Shown piece after piece: positions 53,939-63,628 of a DNA stretch of 64,000 nucleotides. Under the pieces are notes generated by a model. It was not told the origin of the DNA. It did not search any database and saw nothing but the letters and a program-made list of their open reading frames with translations. Made by a program: the position numbers and the translations under genes. The stretch is from Aureobasidium sp. EXF-3400 (taxonomy: Eukaryota; Ascomycota; Dothideomycetes; Dothideales; Saccotheciaceae), in contig SWBL01000141.1 in assembly GCA_024195585.1 (NCBI GenBank), positions 53,782 through 117,781 of the forward strand, read 5' to 3'. The first letter of the stretch is position 1; each line of letters opens with the position of its first letter.

Positions 53939-54889
53939 CTCTAGATGTATTACAGGAGATCAGTCATGTCCGGCTGACGGACCGATGAAGCAGTGTCCGA
54001 TCTTGATCCTGGTAAACGGGGACATCGCAGTTTGGCTATCATACACCGGGACGGGCAAGCACACAATAAGAAGTGATCGTATGTAGTGTCCAAGGAGATC
54101 ATGGGCTTGAGGGTTGGGTCAATCGTTTGTAGCAGATATGTTAAGTCGCATTTTACGATTGAGACGGGTTTGATGATGAGATCCTGATTGAGGAGCAAAA
54201 GCTCTTGATTTTGTTTTGCGGAATTGCTAATCAGATCGGTGCCGCCAATTTTCGCAATTCTTGAACCTGAAGTACGGACTGTCGGAGGATGAGCCAGGTG
54301 ATTGTTTCAGAGCTTAAGGGAGAACATCGGAAATAAAACTCATGAATCTAAGAAAAGTCGGTACGATAGCATTTTGAGATATCGATTGGCCTCAATTGTC
54401 TATATGCGGAACGAAGGCAACTAGACCAGTCAGGGACTACGAAGGCCTGCAAGCTCGCTTACCCGTCGGCCGAAAGACAGCAACATCCTGTCGATAAGGA
54501 CAGTCAAGGGCTGTGAACCTCTACAAGCGCGAATTCCCGTCGGCCGAAAGTTAGCCACATCCTGTAGCACCGGCTAGGCCTCCATCTTTGCAGCGTTGAA
54601 CATCAATTCGATGACGCAGTATGTCTGGACCATCGTACCGGTGCGGTAGGGTTACCTCATGCGCAATGACTTCTGGTCTCGTGGGTACATGCAGCCGGCG
54701 GCTGGACTCAAGAAATATCGAATTCCCTGAAACGTGCTATAGACTTCCTTCGCTCTAAATCGTGAGGAACCCCTTGGGGTATGTGACTGCCTATCACAGA
54801 AATTATGGAGATTAGATTTTATATCCGAGACGTCTGTATATGAGGTAGTTCTGAGTATCTAACAAATGTCGAGCTGTAGCATGATAGAT
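53939..54889. other. Non-coding region with tandem duplication
   Basis: About 950 bases between convergent PQ-loop and cupin genes. No gene is seen. It contains the 74-bp tandem repeat with two TCGGCCGA copies. Confidence 0.5.
54427..54574. repeat. Imperfect 74-bp tandem duplication, two copies, each with TCGGCCGA
   Basis: Copy 1 starts CAGTCAGGGACT at 54427, copy 2 CAGTCAAGGGCT at 54501. Shared blocks in register are CAGTCA(A)GGG, CAAGCxCG, CCCGTCGGCCGAAAG and CACATCCTGT (CAACATCCTGT in copy 1). The TCGGCCGA palindromes are at 54466-54473 and 54540-54547, exactly 74 bp apart. The palindrome and its right flank are the best-preserved part. Confidence 0.7.
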
Positions 54890-55300
54890 CTATGCTTTCT
54901 TGGCATAATCCTCAGCAGTGACCTCCTCAAGCCATTCGGCCTTCCCCTGAGAGATAACTGTATGGACCATGTAGCTTCCATCGTCAACCCCATGCCAATG
55001 AGTCGTGCCAGGGGGGCAGACAATGGTATCTCCAACCTTGATCCGCTGCGCTTCGCCGCCCTTGTCACAAATCCATCCAGCACCAGCAAGAACATGCAAA
55101 ATTTGGCCATGCTCATGAGTGTGCCAGTATGTCCGAGCAGAGGGACTGAAGGTGACATTGGCGATGCTCATGCTGTTGTCCTGGTAGACAGGATCGATGA
55201 ATGCCAGTCCAGTAAAGGTCTTCAGATCACCGTCGGGACCACCGCGGACGGTGTTCTTTCCTTCCGCGCGAGAATTACGCACAATGGTCATTTCGGCCAT
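54890..55300 (-). CDS. Single-domain cupin, hydroxynitrile-lyase-like
   Basis: 136 aa starting MAEMTIVRNSRAEGKN; the frame extends 23 codons further upstream but that part is likely leader. Cupin motif 1 is TYWHTHEHGQILHVLAGAGW with His60, His62 and Gln66; motif 2 is GDTIVCPPGTTHWHG with His101. His-x-His-x3-Gln plus a later His is the metal-ligand set described for bacterial cupin hydroxynitrile lyases; ordinary cupins have Glu at the Gln position. The tail GKAEWLEEVTAEDYAKKA is also typical of that subgroup (W...VT..EY). The protein probably binds Mn(II) or Fe(II). Cyanohydrin cleavage is only one possibility; small cupins of this type also occur beside carboxymuconolactone decarboxylases and dioxygenases. 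Confidence 0.85.
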   Translation of the reverse strand: MAEMTIVRNSRAEGKNTVRGGPDGDLKTFTGLAFIDPVYQDNSMSIANVTFSPSARTYWHTHEHGQILHVLAGAGWICDKGGEAQRIKVGDTIVCPPGTTHWHGVDDGSYMVHTVISQGKAEWLEEVTAEDYAKKA

Positions 55301-56230
55301 GATGCTTGATTGGATGAAGTGGTATGTCGCGACAAAGTTTCTGCATGACGGAGAGCATGTTAGCGACATTGGAGTATTGTAAAGTCATGGAGCATACGTG
55401 GGCAAGTCCTGGAAAGTGTGAAATGGTTGAGGTGGAATGTCGGTGGTAAAGCGGCAAAGAGTCAATTTATACTTGTACTTGAAACTTCGATTTTACTTAC
55501 TCAGCGTGAAGGGTGAAGTATTCGGCCTACATCGGCTTTATCCGGTTCAGAATTCACAATCGCTAGAACATCATCCGATAGCTGCACTCGACCGGAAGGT
55601 CTCGGCTACGTTTGCACATCTGTAAATGACCCACAGATAAACACAAGCGACCTGAGCATTTTCCTTCTTCTTCCGACGATCAGTACTGGGGGCGGCTTCG
55701 AGAGTAGACCATCGCTCATCAAGGAAGGTGCACAGGACTACTTTCAGCGCTCGTCCCACCAATTGTCGCGAAGTACACCTTTGCCTTGCACCATCTGTGC
55801 TACGTGATCACAAGGAAACTTTCCAGTAATGACCTTGGATGCATCGGCAAAGATCGACAGATCTGATGAATCTGCGCAATATCGTTTGTTGTGAGATTAT
55901 GTATATAAGTGGTTGGGGGTGAACCAAAGTGAACAATGCTGAGTCACAGTCTTACTGAGTTGGGTCGGTAGCACGTTGCTGTGGTACAACCTCTGGGGTA
56001 AATTCATGGTGTTCAGGAGGATAGAACAGCTGTGGAGCAGATGCGAAAATCTCGGGCAGAACTTGCGAAGGGCAAGCAACAGAATGCTGCTAACATTGCT
56101 CTTCGCCTAATCTCGATTGAACGTACCTAACGAGTCTAGGTATATCACTCTATGTGCTCTGTTCCACACCCAATCACCACCTACAGACTATGTTCCCAGA
56201 GTCGTTTGACATGTACAAGATGTAAAACTT
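55301..56230. other. Cupin promoter and 3' region of the secreted gene
   Basis: About 930 bases with no coherent reading frame. CGGCCTACATCGG-type sequence near 55524 only partly matches the block's palindrome. Confidence 0.45.
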
Positions 56231-57945
56231 TTAGAAGTACCCCTTGTCTCCGATCAACAAAGTCCAAGTGAAACTCTGCGCGACCTCATATACATCTGAA
56301 ATGAGAGTAGCTCCGGCATAGGTGGCGTAGCTAGCCACCAAGTCGACGTCGTAAAGCGCGCAGTATGTACCCCAGGGAAGCCCGTTCTTATGCAGATAGT
56401 AAGCGTTAAACATGTTGCAAGGCTGATAATAGGTTTTGCCAGCAGACTTGGCAGTGGCCTTGTTCTGATAGTTCTGGGCGATGGCAAAGTTACCGCATAG
56501 TTGAGGGTTGAAGGGGCCAGGGAAGAAGCGACTGCCCATCCAGTTTTGTGGCGAGTTGATAGCCTTATGGCCACAGTTCTTGGGACTGCTAGACCAAGGA
56601 GAGTTGTTCGTGCTGTTACCGATGGGGGTCATTGGAACGGTGACATTTGTCTTGTCGTAGCCGTTACTCGCGGTGATGGCAACTTGGAAGGCAGAGCGCC
56701 AGCCGCCAGTGTTTGTTGCGGTGGAGGCGGAAAGGGTACTTCCCCACAGGGTGCACTTGTAGGAGGTCATTGAGGCGGGTTTGGGACAATTGTAGCCCCA
56801 GGCTGTGGGGGCGATCGAATCTTTGTTGGTAGGGTTCTAAAATCACGATCAGTAGCCACTGCGGAGATCGTCTATCATTGCTTGGAAGCTTACCTGGCTA
56901 GGGTCCCTTTCGATATAGATGTTGAAGGCAGTGCAGAGTGAGATTTTGTCGCAGATAGCGGCACACTGGGCAACGTCGTAGCTTTGGAGAGTATACAGAC
57001 CGATGTACGAGTTCGCGCTTGAGGATGCATTCAAGTCCCTGAAAGTCTGTTGGTAGACCATAGGGGCATTGCTTGCTGAGGAAGACGCTTTGGATACTGA
57101 CACAACGGTAGGAGCCGCGGAAGCCATAGAGTGGAAAGGCTTATAGGCGTAGAAAGCAGAGACGGTATCGGGGGTGGGTACCGGGCCATAGCCATCTGTG
57201 CAAGTTAGTGACGGTACTTCGTCAACACAGGTTATCATAACGGCTGACCAGGTTGAGGTGCACATGGGTCCTCGGGATTGATAAATCCGCAGTAGGTGCC
57301 AGCTTCGATTGCAGTTGAGCATGCAGCTCCAGCGGAAACGGTACCAGTGGCGAGACGAGAAATAGTAGAAGTTGCCGGGTAGTAAGGAGTGTATGCGGAA
57401 GATCCAGTTGTAGTGCTAGAAGCCAGCGTGACGCTGCTGGTGCCGACTGAAGAGACATTCGCAGTTGCAGTTGCACCAGGCTTGCCACCAGCGGTGGAAG
57501 GACAAGCGATACCAAAGGTGAAGAAGCAAAGAAGATAGACGGGTACTGCTACGGCAGTCACAATGACATCGTGAGCAGTGTTGGCAACGAGGTTCACCGC
57601 ACCACCGACAACTCCAATAGCCAGAGCAGCCACATTTGCAACAATGCTGATTGCGTCGCCGGTAGCAAGAGCAACACCGTCCTCGATGCCGACAATGACG
57701 TGACGCTTTGCGACATGGCCGGCTTGAACAGCGGCAGTGGGAGCAACAGTAGAGCTAGCAGTGGCAGCGGTGAAGACCTCGACCGAAGCGATGAGAGTGG
57801 CCGTCTGAGCAGGAATACCGTTCAATAAAGGAGCAGTTTGAACGGCCGGTGCTCCATTGACATGGTCAATGTCGAGTTGCTGGGGTGCAGGTGAGGCCAC
57901 AGAGAAACCTGCGAGAGCCAGAGCAATCAGGCCGTTGAGATGCAT
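56231..57945 (-). CDS. Secreted protein with PAN-like cysteine domain
   Basis: Three exons (57945-57249, 57195-56894, 56836-56231) give 534 aa. A signal peptide (MHLNGLIALALAGFSVASPAP) is followed by an Ala/Val/Thr-rich region with two hydrophobic stretches (about residues 95-150), a Ser/Thr-rich linker with likely O-glycosylation (TASSTTTGSSAY...), the Cys segment GTYCGFINPEDPCAPQPG, and then a PAN/apple-like module: YDVAQCAAICDKISLCTAFNIYIERDPSQ joined across the second splice to NPTNKDS and NCPKPASMTSYKCTLWGS...WRSAFQVAITASNGY. The C-terminal part has further cysteines. This architecture is common in secreted ascomycete proteins of unknown function, perhaps wall- or glycan-binding. It diverges from the alpha/beta hydrolase gene. 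Confidence 0.85.
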
Positions 57946-58531
57946 ATCGCTGATATGTTTCTTGAGTGGGAAGTAGAATAGACAATTGTTGTAGGAGATG
58001 AGAAAGATGATTTGAGCGAGAGGACTTGTGCTGCTTTATATCTGTACCTCGGATGGGTTGCTTCCAAATCAGTCGTCACTAAGTTGTTGTTGAGAAAGCT
58101 CCTCAGGATCCTTCTGGTCCTTGATACAGTTGGAGCTCGTGTTCGCAAGATGAACTCGCACTCAGTAAAGTCTGTTTGCTTCTGCATTTTGTGGGCTCAA
58201 AGTGAGGAAATACCATCAAGTCAGGGCTGCTGGTTGTGTATGTCATTCAGACATCGCAAGATATACCGCATACAGCTAGGTGGGTCGACAGCCGAAAGCG
58301 TTGACCATCCATGGATAAACCCTCTCGGGTTGTTCTACCTGTCCTGCTACCATCGGTCTAGCTGTATGATTGATTTGGAATACATGTACGCACCTTGTCG
58401 TATTTAGCAACCTCAGGAAGTGCTATTCCGACCACCTTCGCGGCTTCGTACGGCCGCACAAGGTTCAATAAAATAATGGTTCTGCCTGGCTGAGATTGCT
58501 CAGAACACATCCCTCGCCCATCTTTTCCATT
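57946..58531. other. Divergent promoter of two secreted-protein genes
   Basis: About 590 bp between the PAN-like protein and the hydrolase. TACGGCCGCAC near 58450 is a near-match, not an exact TCGGCCGA. No gene is seen. Confidence 0.45.
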
Positions 58532-59734
58532 ATGCGATCTGCCACTCTGATAACGACTCTCTTCAGCAGCCATTTCATAGCCGCTGCATTTTGTACGCCG
58601 ACTTGCCGTGGTGTTGATCTACCTGTGTCGATCACAGCGACCAACATCCAAAGTATGTCAAAAAGACATGCCCGACATGCTGTCAGAATCAAGTCATTAA
58701 CCACCACAGTTCCCTCGAGATTCAGTCTATCTAGCTTGATTTCCTACTTTGAGCTAGGATTAGCCCAATTAGTGGATATTGGAATTCAGGGAACGTACAC
58801 TATCCATGGACGTTACTGTGAGCCAGAAGTTGTAGTCGCTGGCAACAGGGACATTCTTCAACTTCTGGTTCACGGCATCGCTCGCGACCATCATTACTGG
58901 AATGCGTATGACTACGACGGCGCGCCTATTGGTGGCACAAATTTCAGCTGGGTAGCCCGCAGTTCGCTGCATGGATACCCCACCTTCGCCATTGACCGCC
59001 TCGGCCACGGTCTTTCTAGTAGCCCAAATCCGAACACCACAGTACAACTACCAGCACAGGTCGAAGTCACACATCAACTCATCAAGAGTATCAACAGCGG
59101 CTCCCTAGGCCGCAAGTTCTCGGAAATCCTGTTCGTAGGCCACTCATTCGGCTCAGTGCTCGGGCAATTATTCACGGCAAAGTATCCCGGAGACATCAAG
59201 CGCATTATCTTGACTGGCTGGGCAAGTGTGAATCTGCTGCAGCTGGGTACACTGGCCGGACAAACCGGTGCCGCGCGCGATGTCGACTCACGGCGGTTTG
59301 GGAACTTGCCGTATGGATATCTACTTTCTACCAACGCAACAAACGACGGTCTACTGACTAACTACCGGTTTGGCACATCCTCCGCAAGTCGATTCTTCAA
59401 CGATATCCTGCCTTCTGCGGCTTTCGCGAATCGTCAGACCTCCACTACAGGCGAGCTGTACACCGTTGCGTTCGCCATAACCCAAGCAGTTCATTTCCGT
59501 GGGAAAGTCTTTGTCGCCACTGGCCAAAACGACGCGTATTGGTGTGGGACCCCAGCAGCTGCAGATTGCGGGCAAGGTGCAAGCAGTACTATTGCAGCTG
59601 GAAGGAACGTCTATCCAAATGCCATGTCATATGACTATATCAATCCTGCGCAGACGGGTCACGAGCTTTTGAGTCACTATACGCAGAACCAAACTTTTGA
59701 TGCTGTGTTTCAATGGTTGAGCAGGACTGTCTGA
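58532..59734 (+). CDS. Secreted alpha/beta-hydrolase (esterase/lipase-like)
   Basis: The first ATG is at 58532 (400 aa as one frame). A hydrophobic start MRSATLITTLFSSHFIAAAF suggests a signal peptide. Catalytic layout: LLVHGIARDHHYW (oxyanion region), FVGHSFGSVLGQ with nucleophile Ser (about residue 205 unspliced), ATGQNDAYWCG with the Asp, and NPAQTGHELLSHY with the His. GTYTIHGRYCEPE upstream is a typical prelude of this fungal secreted hydrolase family. A 57-nt GTATGT...CACAG segment at 58653-58709 with a TTAAC branch site is an in-frame intron by all signs; removing it gives 381 aa and a better family fit. Substrate unknown, probably an ester. Confidence 0.85.
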   Translation: MRSATLITTLFSSHFIAAAFCTPTCRGVDLPVSITATNIQSMSKRHARHAVRIKSLTTTVPSRFSLSSLISYFELGLAQLVDIGIQGTYTIHGRYCEPEVVVAGNRDILQLLVHGIARDHHYWNAYDYDGAPIGGTNFSWVARSSLHGYPTFAIDRLGHGLSSSPNPNTTVQLPAQVEVTHQLIKSINSGSLGRKFSEILFVGHSFGSVLGQLFTAKYPGDIKRIILTGWASVNLLQLGTLAGQTGAARDVDSRRFGNLPYGYLLSTNATNDGLLTNYRFGTSSASRFFNDILPSAAFANRQTSTTGELYTVAFAITQAVHFRGKVFVATGQNDAYWCGTPAAADCGQGASSTIAAGRNVYPNAMSYDYINPAQTGHELLSHYTQNQTFDAVFQWLSRTV

Positions 59735-60029
59735 GAGGTTAGCTATGGTGCCGGGCGATCAATCTGGAGACTATAGCAGGCGAGAAAGAGATTCAGATGC
59801 CTAGTACGTCGAGCTTGTGATGCAGGACTTTGTTGACGTTGTGCGCGCGAGACGGTCTCAAGAGTTTTAACAATTTCTGAGTCAAATGATAAGCTGTTAT
59901 GTTCAAGAGCTATCAAACCAACACAGAGAGGGTAAATGGAGATGAGAGTTCTCCGTTTCCCACCCCAATGTCAACTACACTGCCTACAACTTAAGATTTG
60001 CCAGTCACTTGGAGATCCCCCACTGAAGA

Positions 60030-60620
60030 TCAAGCTTTTGTCTTCGTCGTGACTACCAGTAGCATCGAACTATCTAGACTCTGCCTTGGATACGATGTAG
60101 GTAGCTCCGGGAGCAGGTGGTGGCTTGCATCGTGTTTCCAGTATCTGAACACCTCTCTCGGTTGTGCTTTACCGCCACGAATGGCGAATTGGTCAGCCAG
60201 CTGGCACAAACCATGGTCAGCATCTTCAGTGCAGTCCAGATCGTCCACGAACTTACATCCCCACAAGCCAAAGGCCTTCGCCTGAGCTCGTGTTCCAATT
60301 CCTACAATCGCCTAGATAGACAGCTTTTGTGTGGCCGTTGTCCAGTTTGGTGCCACTGATCTCGGCAATGCTGTAGTCGAAGCAGCGATCACCGTCGGAG
60401 TGGTTTGCGTCCATGATAGTGTAAAGACCTTGAGTCTCAGCGTCCGTGGGGATATTGGTTATTGGGTCGTCACAACGACCAGTCCCAGGTGAGCCAAAAT
60501 TGGCCTAGACCTTTGGACATCTCGGAATTACAGGCGCGCCGATAGTACTAGCCAATCCGGGGTATCCGTCGGTACACATGCTTTTGGAAGCTCTAAGAGG
60601 TGCTCGAGACAAGACATTAT
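60030..60620 (-). pseudogene. Broken gene for a secreted-type cysteine-rich protein
   Basis: Minus-strand coding character begins near 60620 (S-K-S-M-C-T-D-G-Y-P-G-L-A-S-T-I-G), meets TAG at 60505-60507, continues with G-T-G-R-C-D-D-P-I-T-N and D-G-D-R-C-F-D-Y-S-I-A-E-I to about 60280, and then shifts frame to G-C-K-F-V-D-D-L-D-C-T-E-D-A-D-H-G-L-C-Q-L ending at 60030. Eight cysteines are spread over the pieces. The TAG could be a CAG changed by one C-to-T transition. No intron that restores the second frame is convincing (the best candidate is only 24 nt). Family not recognised; the pattern resembles secreted cysteine-rich effector-like proteins. Confidence 0.45.
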
Positions 60621-60875
60621 GTAGGCTAATTGTTCTAGGATCATGTCTTTGTTCTGCCTAATCACTCGATTCTTCCCACATCATAGCTTTACTTGAAACT
60701 AGGTACCCTGCATGAAATTTGAGATCAACCATCTAGTTTGATTGGACTCAGATTTACGTGATGTAAATCTTATCAAGAATCTATAGTAGATGGGCTTATA
60801 ACTCCAATCGGGGCCATTCACTTGTAGACGAGCGGACCCTGTCTACGGAAATTTTTTCCTTAGATTCTCAACGCT

Positions 60876-61892
60876 TCAGAGATCCGTGCTAGAGCTCATT
60901 TCTGCCCATTCATCGAGAAGCTTCAGATTGTCCTCCATCTTCTTTCTGGCCACTGCAAGAACATCTGGACCAAGAAGCACCCAAGGAGGGAACTCTTTGC
61001 CTGCCGCGTACCCTTCACCTTTGACGATGTCAATGACGCGATTGACGCCCTTGGCCGGATCACCGGTCTGATTACCCTCCGTAGCACGGGATGATGAGAA
61101 TACGGCTTCACACAAAGGCCTATAATCCTCCAGGGTGGTATTGGTATATTTGGCGTTGTCTTTATTCAGGAATTCGGTTCGGAAGTAGCCAGGCTCTACG
61201 AGTAGTGTCTTGACGTTGAATGGAGCAACCTCCTGTTGTAGACTTTCCACGGCTCCTAGGCTAGTGTTAGCAGTTGTCTTTCCTAAGGAGCCAAACATTT
61301 CAATCTGTACCTCTGAGGCCAAATTTGGAAGTACAGTATGCGCCGAGTGTGGGGATACCGTTCCAGCCTGCAGCGGATCCCATGAAGATGAGAACGCCGC
61401 TTCTCTTTTCGCGCAGATGCGGGAGGAAAGCACGCGCGGTGTTGACTGCACCAAATAGATTCGTGGCGGATTGCTGTAGATAGTCCTCGGCGCTGGGTTC
61501 ACCTTGTCAGCATCGACGAGACATCCTAGCAGTGTAACTCAGCAGAAAGCCATACCTCATATCCTCCGTCGTGCCGAAAGCGCAGTAACCGGCACTGGAT
61601 TGTTTTTAAGCATAGTCGTCGCCGGAACTTCAGGGAGATGATCTTACTTATTGACCACAACATCAACACCGCCATAGATACCGATGGCTTCGGTCGCCTT
61701 GGTGTTCAACTCAGACTGAGATGCAGTAACATCGAGCTGCAAAGTTGCTGCACCAATGTCTTTCAGGAACGAGATCTTGGACTCGTTACGAGCTGTCGCG
61801 ATGACTTTGTCTCCTCGCTTGATGATGTTTTTGACAAATTCTGCTCCGAATCCAGTGGTTGAGCCAGTGATGAGCCAGGTTCTTGGAGCCAT
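60876..61892 (-). CDS. Short-chain dehydrogenase/reductase
   Basis: Four exons (61892-61648, 61594-61556, 61492-61311, 61255-60876) give 281 aa. Motifs: WLITGSTTGFGAEF (TGxxxGFG), IATARNESK (Arg after beta-2, NADP preference), LQLDVTASQ, NNAG across the first splice, Ser in MGSAAGWNG, YCTSKFG (Tyr/Lys), and VEPGYFRTEFL. This is the fungal 'oxidoreductase/retinol-dehydrogenase-like' classical SDR group. The second exon is only 39 nt. The gene diverges from another SDR across about 716 bp that hold three TCGGCCGA sites, the nearest 178 bp from this ATG. Confidence 0.9.
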
Positions 61893-62608
61893 CGTGATAC
61901 TTTCGAGGAACGGATTGGGTGTTGCCGCGTTGATCTGACGAGTTGTATCGAGCTTTCCTCGCCCAACTATATACTTTCTGAGATGATCTTCTTTTGTCGC
62001 ATCGTATTCGAGCGAACCTATGGAGAAGGAGAGTTTGTCAGAACCACCAAACGTGCGCTAGTCGAAGCGTCGGCCGAAACACATGAATGATTGACGTTTA
62101 GTCATGATACGGAGAGATGAACATAGTAAGTACTGCTTATGCGATGGTTCGGCCGATTCGTTACGAAACGGTTCCTGCTTAATCGTGTGCTCTGTCGGCC
62201 GACCGGTCGCGCTAAGCCTAACAGGCAGTCTCTAATTGCTGACGCTCAAAATAACCACACTCGCGAGTCTCGGTTGAATCGTTGTTCGCATGTCAGGCAT
62301 ATGGTTGCAGAGCCATCATCACGGATTGGCATGTGGTTGCTTATGAAGCACGCACATGGTTTCACCGGACGGTTCAACGCATCCCAAGAACTCCCCCACT
62401 GTGCACCTATGGCATTGAACAGAGCCTTTCTCCTCTGATGAGCTCAATATCCTGCCGTCAAGCGAACTAGCCGCCATCACGATATAAGATCAACCAATCC
62501 CTCGTCCCGAACTATGATCATCGGCTACTCAATCCCGTGCATCGGCCTCCTTTCGCTCGAAGACACCCGACGATCTTAACGATATCCCCTCCTGCAAGAT
62601 TAGCACCA
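61893..62608. promoter_or_regulatory. Divergent SDR/SDR promoter with three TCGGCCGA sites
   Basis: Palindromes are at 62070-62077 (CGTCGGCCGAAAC), 62149-62156 (GTTCGGCCGATTC) and 62195-62202 (TGTCGGCCGACCG). All lie in the left half of the region, 178-310 bp from the left SDR start and 407-539 bp from the right one. No gene is visible; frames such as 62139-62438 are not coding-like. Confidence 0.55.
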
Positions 62609-63628
62609 ATGTCTCAATACACCGCTTCCCATGTCGATACCCAGGGTCCTGGAGACGCGCGCCCTACTGCCCTCCAAGTTGTCGAGGACGAAGGCCTCAT
62701 CGGCAAGCTCGACGGCAAGGTCGTCCTCCTGACCGGCGCGAACTCCGGTATAGGCCTTGAAACTGCTCGAGCCATCCACGCCACAGGTGCTGCCTTGTTT
62801 ATCACCGCCAGGGACTCGGTCAAAGCTCAGCAGACTATCGACATGATCAAGAACGGACCTAGCCATAGGTCCGATGCTCCTATCTACGCTATCGAGATGC
62901 GCCTGGATTCTCTTGCCTCTGTACGCGCCGCAGCAAAGTCTTTTCTTGCACGAAGCGACAAGCTTAACCTGCTCATCTGCAACGCAGGCGTGATGGCCAC
63001 ACCCGAGGCGAAGACTGAAGATGGCTTCGAGATCCAATTCGGCACAAACCACCTAGGTCACTTCCTGCTCTTCCAACTATTGAAGCCTGCACTCCTCGCA
63101 GCATCCGTGCCTCAATTCCAATCACGGGTGATATCTGTTGCTTCTTCAGCCCACCGATTGGGTCAGGTCCGTTTCCATGACCTAAACTTTGAGAAAGAAC
63201 CCTACAACACCTGGGCTGCATATGGACAATCGAAAACGGCCAACATCTACTTCGCGAATGAGATCGAGAAACGATACGGACCCAAGGGCCTGCATGCCCT
63301 TTCTCTGCACCCGGGCATTATCCAAACCAACCTTTCTCAGTACCTTAGTAAGGAGTTCCTGGAGTCTTTGGCCACAAACAAGATGTTGCACAAGAGCATG
63401 AAGAGTATTGCACAGGGAGCAGCCACAACCATCTATGCTGCGCTGAGTGAGGAGTGGGAGGGCCGAGGCGGCAGATACCTCAGTGACCTCATCGAGCAGG
63501 AGCCAGCTGACACTACCGGAAATTGGTTGCAGAGTGAAATTGGGTATGCTCCCTGGGCTTACGATGAGGAAGCTGCTGGCAGACTTTGGCAAGAATCGCA
63601 AAGATTGGTGGGCAGTAACAGCGATTGA
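62609..63628 (+). CDS. Short-chain dehydrogenase, retinol-dehydrogenase/WWOX-like
   Basis: A single exon of 339 aa starting MSQYTASHVDTQGPGDAR at the ATG at 62609 (good context CCAATG). Motifs: KVVLLTGANSGIGLETARAI (TGxxxGIG), ITARD, MRLDSLASVRAAAKSF, LICNAGVM, FGTNHLGHFLLFQLL, Ser in VISVASSAHRLG, YGQSKTANIYF (Tyr/Lys) and LHPGIIQTNL. This is the 'NAD(P)-binding short-chain dehydrogenase' group of RDH/WWOX-like proteins. It should oxidise or reduce lipid-like or secondary-metabolite alcohols. Intronless, unlike the other two SDRs of this block. Confidence 0.93.
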   Translation: MSQYTASHVDTQGPGDARPTALQVVEDEGLIGKLDGKVVLLTGANSGIGLETARAIHATGAALFITARDSVKAQQTIDMIKNGPSHRSDAPIYAIEMRLDSLASVRAAAKSFLARSDKLNLLICNAGVMATPEAKTEDGFEIQFGTNHLGHFLLFQLLKPALLAASVPQFQSRVISVASSAHRLGQVRFHDLNFEKEPYNTWAAYGQSKTANIYFANEIEKRYGPKGLHALSLHPGIIQTNLSQYLSKEFLESLATNKMLHKSMKSIAQGAATTIYAALSEEWEGRGGRYLSDLIEQEPADTTGNWLQSEIGYAPWAYDEEAAGRLWQESQRLVGSNSD

